A DNA stretch of 6,036 nucleotides from Candidatus Bathyarchaeota archaeon (lineage in GTDB: Archaea > Thermoproteota > Bathyarchaeia > Bathyarchaeales > SOJC01): positions 1-6,036 of the forward strand of contig DAOWHM010000015.1 of NCBI GenBank assembly GCA_030641425.1. Direction: 5' to 3'. The translations under genes and the position numbers were made by a program. This document shows, one piece after another, positions 1-4,189 of this stretch. Below the pieces are notes generated by a model that was not told where the DNA came from, ran no database searches, and saw only the letters and a program-made list of their open reading frames with translations. Each line of letters opens with the position of its first letter. Position 1 is the stretch's first letter.

Positions 1-390
1 TATATCCCACCTTACTCAAAGAGCTCAGGACTTAGAAGAGTCCATATGGAGTTCCCAGGTGGTATGCTATTGTCGTTTACAGACGATGATGTTACTGTGA
101 AGGCTGGAAAAACGACGCTTAAGCTTAATCGAGATGGAGACATTCAAATTGAGTCTAATGCCAAGGTTAACGTAGAGTCTCAAGGGGATATGTCATTCTC
201 TGCTCAAAATATTAACATTGAGAGTCAACTAGATATGTCATTTTCAGCTGGTGGCACCATCAGCATGGGTAGTGGATTAAACTTAGAAATGAAAGCAGGT
301 ACTAGTGCGAAAATCGTGGGGGGTACCACAATAGATGTTGAGGCGTCTTTACCGTTAACACTTAAGGGTGCAATGGTTAATATTAATTAA
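1..390 (+). CDS. Baseplate central spike protein, C-terminal part (gpV/VgrG/gp5-like), 5'-truncated
   Basis: The frame is open from base 1 to the TAA at 388-390, so this is the last 129 residues of a gene that begins before the window. The ATG at 46 is almost certainly internal: the residues before it (YIPPYSKSSGLRRVHMEFPGG) read as continuous protein and no ribosome-binding site precedes it. Visible residues 16-45 have the look of the start of a spike stem (LSFTDDDVTVKAGKTTLKLN). Residues 47-129 form about ten short repeats of roughly eight residues with alternating hydrophobic positions, as in DIQIESNA, KVNVESQG, DMSFSAGG, NLEMKAGT and TIDVEASL. In T4 gp5 and VgrG proteins such repeats build a trimeric beta-helical needle under the baseplate that pierces the target envelope. 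Context agrees: gp25-like and baseplate-J genes follow. The N-terminal OB-fold and any gp27-like part lie upstream and are not visible, so gpV-like and full VgrG-like forms cannot be separated. Confidence 0.8.
   Translation, partial: YIPPYSKSSGLRRVHMEFPGGMLLSFTDDDVTVKAGKTTLKLNRDGDIQIESNAKVNVESQGDMSFSAQNINIESQLDMSFSAGGTISMGSGLNLEMKAGTSAKIVGGTTIDVEASLPLTLKGAMVNIN
139..387 (+). repeat. Octapeptide-type beta-helix repeats in spike protein
   Basis: The translated segment divides into consecutive units of about eight residues (one of seven) with hydrophobic residues at alternating positions and G/S/N-rich turns. Within it, VESQGDMSFSA (172-204) and IESQLDMSFSA (217-249) are near-identical at a spacing of 45 bases, pointing to a local duplication of a two-strand unit. 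This is a protein-coding repeat, not a mobile element. Confidence 0.7.
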
Positions 391-395
391 TGATT

Positions 396-401
396 GAGGT
401 G
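396..401 (+). promoter_or_regulatory. Ribosome-binding site for small ORF at 407
   Basis: GAGGTG lies five bases before the TTG at 407. It is the same hexamer at nearly the same spacing as the site before the TTG start of the baseplate-J gene (983-988). It falls just after the spike stop codon, where an operon's next gene would be expected. Confidence 0.5.
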
Positions 402-406
402 TTGTA

Positions 407-556
407 TTGAGACCTGTATTTTGTTCAACTTGTTATATAAATGAAAAAAATACTGGATCCAAATGTTTACGGTACAATTCTCTATTATTCTGGTCTCAAC
501 GACTGAACAGATTTGTTCAAAGAAAAAAGATTTGGACACTCAAAAAAAGTGTTTGA
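407..556 (+). CDS. Possible small cysteine-containing protein, 49 aa, unknown function
   Basis: A short open frame begins at TTG 407 and ends at TGA 554-556, in the gap between the spike and gp25-like genes. An in-frame TGA at 395-397 closes it upstream and TTG is its first start codon; GAGGTG sits five bases before it. The product begins MRPVFCSTCYINEKNTGSKC and has a C-x2-C pair at residues 6 and 9, a third Cys at 20, and a basic, aromatic C-terminal half (WSQRLNRFVQRKK). C-x2-C followed by one more cysteine resembles part of a small metal-binding motif, but the fourth ligand is missing. I do not recognise a family. The strong site and the 18-base gap to gp25 support a real gene; short length, TTG start and low-complexity, A-rich codons near the end argue for caution. 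It could be a chance open frame in a leader, or the remnant of a longer gene. Confidence 0.4.
   Translation: MRPVFCSTCYINEKNTGSKCLRYNSLLFWSQRLNRFVQRKKIWTLKKSV
433..440 (+). promoter_or_regulatory. TATA-box-like octamer, possible internal archaeal promoter
   Basis: TTATATAA fits the archaeal TATA-box consensus well. If used, transcription would start about 25 bases downstream, near 462-466, giving a leader of about 110 bases before the gp25-like ATG. No convincing purine-rich BRE element lies directly upstream, and the octamer falls inside the possible small gene, so it may be chance in an AT-rich stretch. Confidence 0.25.
532..556 (+). other. Small hairpin before the gp25 ribosome-binding site
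   Basis: ACACT (536-540) and AGTGT (548-552) are perfect inverted repeats around the loop CAAAAAA. In RNA the stem can extend to nine pairs (532-540 with 548-556) if three G-U pairs are allowed. It ends six bases before GGTGAT (562-567). It is short and A/U-rich, and no T-run follows, so it is not a classical terminator; any effect on translation would be inference. Confidence 0.25.
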
Positions 557-561
557 TACTT

Positions 562-567
562 GGTGAT
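562..567 (+). promoter_or_regulatory. Ribosome-binding site deciding the gp25 start
   Basis: GGTGAT lies seven bases before ATG 575 and pairs with the 3' end of 16S rRNA. It selects ATG 575 over the in-frame TTG at 560, which would put this site inside the coding region and has no clear site of its own. Confidence 0.65.
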
Positions 568-574
568 ATTTGAA

Positions 575-994
575 ATGTCAAAAGATCTGCTTGGATGGGA
601 CTTAAAGTTAGTAGATGAAGAATTGGGTAGCGACTTAGATATTAGTTTCACAGGAGACTTAGCAAAAGTTGGTGAAGAGTACAATTTAGGACAGGCCATA
701 GTTAATAGACTCAGGACAAGACCAGGAGAACTAGCAGATCTTGGTCACTCTCAATACGGCTCACGATTATACGAACTCATAGGAGAACCCAATAACGAAA
801 GGACAAGGGGACTCATCAGGTTGTACACGCAAGAGTGCATAGCACAAGATCCAAGGGTTGAAGAGGTAGTGAGTGTACGTATAGAGGTGCCCAAAGAAAA
901 CCCTAATCGAATTAACATTTACATGTCTGTTCTACCGAGGGGTAAAACGACAATCTTGAACATAGTATTTCCTTTCTATTTAGAGGTGGAGTAA
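575..994 (+). CDS. gp25-like baseplate wedge protein
   Basis: This 139-residue protein belongs to the gp25/TssE/Afp9 type of baseplate wedge subunit, which joins the central hub to the wedges and helps start sheath assembly in contractile tails and injection systems. The order of features is typical: an N-terminal G-D-L pattern (SDLDISFTGDL, residues 19-29), then NLGQAIVNRLRTRPGEL (residues 37-53), then HSQYGSRLYELIGEPN (58-73), an amphipathic helix (TRGLIRLYTQECIAQDPRVEEV), and a closing strand pair. RTRPGEL is the counterpart of the conserved helix end that carries the EPR motif in TssE, although the exact EPR triad is not present. Length is normal for the family. ATG 575 is chosen for its ribosome-binding site (GGTGAT, 7-base spacing); TTG 560 would add five residues. 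The stop codon abuts the next gene's start, indicating coupled translation. Confidence 0.9.
   Translation: MSKDLLGWDLKLVDEELGSDLDISFTGDLAKVGEEYNLGQAIVNRLRTRPGELADLGHSQYGSRLYELIGEPNNERTRGLIRLYTQECIAQDPRVEEVVSVRIEVPKENPNRINIYMSVLPRGKTTILNIVFPFYLEVE
983..988 (+). promoter_or_regulatory. Ribosome-binding site for baseplate-J TTG start
   Basis: GAGGTG lies within the last codons of the gp25-like gene, six bases before TTG 995, which directly follows the TAA of that gene. This supports the non-ATG start and suggests translational coupling. Confidence 0.65.
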
Positions 995-2578
995 TTGGCT
1001 TTTACAAGGAGATCGTATGAAGAGATTAGAGACAGCATTCTTTCTCAAATAACCAAAGGCATAGTCAATGAGAAACACGTTTACGAACCAAACAGAAACA
1101 AGTACAAGTTAGTGAACACCCCTGCGATGGAGATCGTTAAAGTAGAGGGGATGTTTGGTGGGGTTCATTATTCATTCTTGTCAGGTGAGGACTATCAGCA
1201 GACAGGTGATTTCCTTGAGTGGGTGACAGAAGGAGATAAACCAGATGATGGGACTGCCTTCTTTGTAAACTACACATTTGGTGGACCGACCGGAATTACA
1301 GACATAAACCCGGGAAGCGTGGTTAGAACGATAGCTGAAGCTGTAAGCCGAGAGATAGATTTCCTCTACGCACAACTCAACCACGTCTACTTTGCCGGTT
1401 TCATTGACACTGCTCGCGGTAGTGCTCTTGATCTTGTCGTTTCAATTCTTGGTGTAGAACGTAAACCAGCGGAGCACGCAACAGGCAAGGTCATATTTGG
1501 GAGAAACACTGAGCCAGGTGAGATCAGTATAGAAAACGAGACTCAAATTCAAGATGGAAAAGCATCCTATGAACTCAAGAACACTCCTGTGAAGAGCATT
1601 GTTAAAATTGAAGGATTATTAGACGGAGAATTACACTCATTTGAAGAGGGCGTCGATTATTATTTGTCCAATAACGCTGTGGAATGGTTGGCTGATGGAA
1701 AAAAGCCCGACCTCGACGCCTTGTTTTATGTAAATTATCTCGTTTATGAAGAGATTGATATCCCTGAAGGAACTCGAGTCTCCACTTTTTCAAGAAGACC
1801 TGAAGAATTGAAAGTCTTCGTTACCACGGAAAGGCGGTTTATTGAAAAGACACCTGAGGGGAGATGGGAAGTAGATGTTCCTGTACGTGCAACTGTAGCT
1901 GGAAGGGCTGGTAATGTTTATGCCGGGTCTATAATCGTCATGCCCCAACCATTACTTGGCGTAGAATACATAATTAATCGGGTGGACGTCCTCAATGGCG
2001 TCGGTGACGAAACAGATAGAGAGCTGAGGGAGAGGGCTAAACATGCATTGGAAGTCGCTGGAAAGGCTACACTTGTTTCTTTGCATTCTGCTGTCAGAGG
2101 AGTTGAAGGAGTGAGTTCTGTTTTAATCGAAGACATGCCTGATGGAGTTCTTGGAGTAATCAAAATCATTGCTGATGGTGGAGAAAGCAGTGAAATAGAG
2201 AAGGTGATCAACGACACTAGGGCTGCAGGAATCAGAGTAGAGTTTTCAAGACCGATGTCTGTTCACATTGACGTGAATGTGACAATAACTCTCGAGGTCA
2301 ATATGACTATGTCTAAGGTGACTCGAGAAGTAGAGGCAAAGATCAGAGGTTACATTTCTTCACTGGATATAGGTGATAATGTGGTGTTCAGCCGCATTTT
2401 AGGAGTGGTTTTAGGCGTGGATGGCGTGTATGATGTGAGTGAAATAAAGATTAATGCTTACAGAAGAGATGAAGCGGAGGCGACAACAAGTACAAGAGAG
2501 AACATAGAGATACGTGCCGAAGAGAGAGCAGTTGCACGAGAAATCAACGTTTTAAGAGAGACAATCGAAACTGGGTGA
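995..2578 (+). CDS. Baseplate J-like (gp47/gp6-type) wedge protein with duplicated inserts
   Basis: This 527-residue protein is a baseplate-J family member, the main wedge component linking hub to periphery in contractile tails (P2 gpJ, T4 gp6, Afp11). Family signatures in order are: SYEEIRDSILSQIT (residues 7-20), INPGSVVRTIAEAVSREID (104-122), GFIDTARGSALDLVVSILGVE (135-155), ATGKVIFGR (162-170), IDIPEGTRVS (254-263), VPVRATVAGRAGNVYAGSI (295-313), DETDRELRERAKHALEVAGK (338-357), HSAVRGVEGVSSVLIED (364-380), and a C-terminal alpha/beta part near 420-490. Two similar ~59-residue modules interrupt this scaffold at residues 37-95 and 192-250, making it longer than many relatives. The TTG start is chosen because it follows the previous stop directly and has GAGGTG six bases upstream; the next ATG would cut off conserved residues. 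The last ~35 residues are charged and probably helical or extended. Confidence 0.92.
   Translation: MAFTRRSYEEIRDSILSQITKGIVNEKHVYEPNRNKYKLVNTPAMEIVKVEGMFGGVHYSFLSGEDYQQTGDFLEWVTEGDKPDDGTAFFVNYTFGGPTGITDINPGSVVRTIAEAVSREIDFLYAQLNHVYFAGFIDTARGSALDLVVSILGVERKPAEHATGKVIFGRNTEPGEISIENETQIQDGKASYELKNTPVKSIVKIEGLLDGELHSFEEGVDYYLSNNAVEWLADGKKPDLDALFYVNYLVYEEIDIPEGTRVSTFSRRPEELKVFVTTERRFIEKTPEGRWEVDVPVRATVAGRAGNVYAGSIIVMPQPLLGVEYIINRVDVLNGVGDETDRELRERAKHALEVAGKATLVSLHSAVRGVEGVSSVLIEDMPDGVLGVIKIIADGGESSEIEKVINDTRAAGIRVEFSRPMSVHIDVNVTITLEVNMTMSKVTREVEAKIRGYISSLDIGDNVVFSRILGVVLGVDGVYDVSEIKINAYRRDEAEATTSTRENIEIRAEERAVAREINVLRETIETG
1103..1279 (+). repeat. Inserted module copy 1 in baseplate J (residues 37-95)
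   Basis: The segment runs from YKLVNTP to FFVNYTF. It aligns without gaps to copy 2 over 59 residues, with 26 identical positions by hand count. Shared landmarks are NTP, IVK-EG, SF--G-DY, EW, G-KPD and F-VNY. It sits between the N-terminal family helix and the NPGSVVRTIAE motif. Its pattern suggests a small beta-rich domain; function is not known. Confidence 0.75.
1568..1744 (+). repeat. Inserted module copy 2 in baseplate J (residues 192-250)
   Basis: The segment runs from YELKNTP to YVNYLV, 155 residues after copy 1, and matches it ungapped at about 44 percent identity. It interrupts the domain between ATGKVIFGR and IDIPEGTRVS, which are normally close together in baseplate-J proteins. 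DNA identity between the copies looks low, so the duplication is old or the two copies were acquired separately. Confidence 0.75.
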
Positions 2579-2580
2579 TC
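2574..2580 (+). promoter_or_regulatory. Ribosome-binding site overlapping a stop codon
   Basis: GGTGATC contains the TGA stop of the baseplate-J gene (2576-2578) and lies five bases before TTG 2586. It supports the TTG start of the next gene, and places initiation where terminating ribosomes can re-engage. Confidence 0.65.
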
Positions 2581-2585
2581 ATCTG

Positions 2586-3500
2586 TTGGAGAGGACTAAG
2601 AGAATATTGAACAGGTTTCCAAATTTCTATAAGACTTGGGATGCTGATTCACGAACCTTCAAGGTTATAAGCGCATTAGGGAAGAGAGTGGATGAGGCAG
2701 AGAGAGATCTCTTTTCGATAATGCGGGCTCACTGGGTTGACAAAGCCTTTAGCACAGACTTAGACCGTTTGGGAGCAGTATATAACATAGAGAGGAAACC
2801 TGGTGAAACGGATGATGAATACAGAGGCCATTTAAAACGTGCGATAATGGAGTTCAAAGGAGGCGGGACCATAAGTGCTGTCCTGTCCGTGGTAAAGATG
2901 GCTTTGAATTTACCTTCGGATTACCTTTTAGAGTTGAATGAAAATCCTCCTAAAGATATCAGTAAGGAATATAGTGTTATCACGGGTGCCCTCTTTAGTT
3001 TGTCGAGCGAAAGCGTTCTGGATGCAAAGCCAAGCATAGATATCAGTGTTGAAACCGAAAATGAGAAGATATCCAATCCAACACTCACTAACACAGAAAC
3101 TAATGAGTCTATTACATATACCGGTACCCTCCAAAGCGAAGAACATCTTAAGATAGAAGAGGGAAAGGCATTCCTCGATGATGTAGATGTCACTGAGAGC
3201 TTATCCACAACAATAATTCCTCAATTGTTGAGGAAAGGATCGACTTGGAGTTACACTGAGATCATAGAGGAAGAAATAGGAGTGTTCGATAGTGCACAAT
3301 TTGATCATTCGATATTTGCTCTGGGAATCCCCACCGTCAATATTGGTTTTAAGTGGACTGCACATCAGCCTGCAACCTTTGAAATTAAAATACCGAAGAA
3401 CACCATTTATAGGGCGAGCGACATCTCATTGGTTGAAGAAGTTGTAAATTCTATAAAAGCTGTTGGCGTGAGAGCAGTAATTAATGTAGTAGAGGGGTAA
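2586..3500 (+). CDS. Tail protein I-like baseplate protein with Dit-like inserted domain
   Basis: This 304-residue protein occupies the position of P2 gpI or Afp12, directly after baseplate J. Residues 1-110 support that role: a helical start (RILNRFPNFYKTWDADSRTF), a helix leading to HWVDKAFSTDLDRLGAVYNI (49-68), then RKPGETDDEYRGHLKRAI (70-87) and FKGGGTISAVLSVVKMALNL (90-109). The stepping pattern 'DLDRLG-ERKPGETDDEYR-KGGGT' is typical of phage tail proteins of the gpI/DUF2313 kind. Residues about 163-227 (NPTLTNTETNESITYTGTLQ to WSYTEI) resemble the C-terminal beta-sandwich of Dit-like distal tail proteins, and residues 234-255 (FDSAQFDHSIFALGIPTVNI) precede a last alpha/beta part (residues 260-304). 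The TTG start is supported by GGTGATC five bases upstream. The N-terminal assignment is fairly secure; the Dit-like reading comes from pattern memory. Confidence 0.75.
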   Translation: MERTKRILNRFPNFYKTWDADSRTFKVISALGKRVDEAERDLFSIMRAHWVDKAFSTDLDRLGAVYNIERKPGETDDEYRGHLKRAIMEFKGGGTISAVLSVVKMALNLPSDYLLELNENPPKDISKEYSVITGALFSLSSESVLDAKPSIDISVETENEKISNPTLTNTETNESITYTGTLQSEEHLKIEEGKAFLDDVDVTESLSTTIIPQLLRKGSTWSYTEIIEEEIGVFDSAQFDHSIFALGIPTVNIGFKWTAHQPATFEIKIPKNTIYRASDISLVEEVVNSIKAVGVRAVINVVEG

Positions 3501-3504
3501 TGAA

Positions 3505-4152
3505 ATGTCTAAATTTGAACCTATAAGGAAAAAGCCCGGTGAATTGATAAGATCTGAAGATTGGAATAAGATTCAAGAGGAAGTAAAGGCTGATTTGGAG
3601 ACACTTGGGGAGGAGCTTCGAAGTTTAAGAGAGTACATAGATACCATGGCTAAGAGCGTTACACTGATCAATTTGGATAGCCCCGTAGGTGCTTCTTATA
3701 GACTTAATGAGGAAGTGCCCGGTGAGGTTGGTAACTACGCAATTAGCGTTTTAGGATACATAACCAAGCAATGGGTCTTAGGATTAGAGAATACGGGCGA
3801 CATCTGCAGGTTTGGAATACTTGACTTCTTTGATTTGCTATACTACTGGTCTGGCGCAAGGAACGGTGGAAAAGAGACTTTAGAAATCACACTTGAATAT
3901 GTGGATGGTACTATGCACACTGAGAGTGACCTGTTCATTAACGAATGCACTGGGTTAAGACCCAGAGGAGAACAAAACCCCTACGTTGAATACCTTCTCT
4001 CTCCAAATGAACGGGTTTGGTATAAATACGCGTTAAGGAATCCCCGTCCAAACATTGAGGTCCGATACGTCTCTTTCAAGGACACAAATGAGGAATCAGC
4101 TCCGAGAATAGCTAATGTGATACAGCACGTAGCGAGAATAAGACCTGTTTAG
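3505..4152 (+). CDS. Putative tail fibre/adaptor protein with coiled-coil N-terminus, unknown C-terminal domain
   Basis: This 215-residue protein is the last gene of the operon visible here. Residues 3-20 (KFEPIRKKPGELIRSEDW) match the short 'KKPGDLI-SEDWN' peptide often seen at the start of phage-tail and injection-system accessory proteins, probably an attachment segment. Residues 21-50 form a charged helix with heptad-like spacing (IQEEVKADLETLGEELRSLR), suggesting oligomerisation. Residues 53-215 form a compact domain rich in beta strands and aromatics, with YYWSG (113-117), EYVDGT (131-136), RVWYKYALRN (170-179) and two cysteines (101, 148). I do not recognise this domain. It could be a receptor-binding head, a cargo adaptor or a structural cap. 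ATG 3505 follows GAGGGG at 3492-3497 and lies four bases after the previous stop codon. Confidence 0.6.
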   Translation: MSKFEPIRKKPGELIRSEDWNKIQEEVKADLETLGEELRSLREYIDTMAKSVTLINLDSPVGASYRLNEEVPGEVGNYAISVLGYITKQWVLGLENTGDICRFGILDFFDLLYYWSGARNGGKETLEITLEYVDGTMHTESDLFINECTGLRPRGEQNPYVEYLLSPNERVWYKYALRNPRPNIEVRYVSFKDTNEESAPRIANVIQHVARIRPV

Positions 4153-4160
4153 GAATGAAT

Positions 4161-4168
4161 AAAAAAAA
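4161..4168 (-). terminator. T-tract terminator of the minus-strand surface-protein gene
   Basis: Read on the minus strand, eight consecutive T residues occur 21 bases after the stop codon of the surface-protein gene. T-tracts without a hairpin are typical intrinsic terminators in archaea. The only other gene end nearby is the convergent plus-strand stop at 4152. No similar T-run follows the plus-strand operon in the 37-base gap; only a pyrimidine-rich patch (about 4196-4212) lies inside the opposite gene. Confidence 0.5.
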
Positions 4169-4189
4169 GGGAAGTCGAGAAAGCAAATC

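Noticed and set aside
46..48. ATG 46 as the start of the spike gene
   Set aside because: The frame is open to base 1 with protein-like sequence, no ribosome-binding site precedes 46, and a 114-residue bare needle without its OB-fold would be unusual.
560..562. TTG 560 as the gp25 start
   Set aside because: It would bury the clear GGTGAT site inside the coding region, and it has no site of its own; ATG 575 fits better.
391..574. tRNA, CRISPR repeat or attachment site in the intergenic gap
   Set aside because: No cloverleaf, repeated units or target-site duplication is visible; only the small frame, TATA-like octamer and short hairpin can be supported.
517..699. 60-residue minus-strand frame across the gp25 start
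   Set aside because: It is antisense to conserved gp25 sequence and its product is low in information; treated as a shadow.
1181..3208. Minus-strand open frames within the baseplate-J and gpI-like genes
   Set aside because: They overlap strongly supported coding sequence, lack ribosome-binding sites in a plausible context, and show no recognisable motifs.
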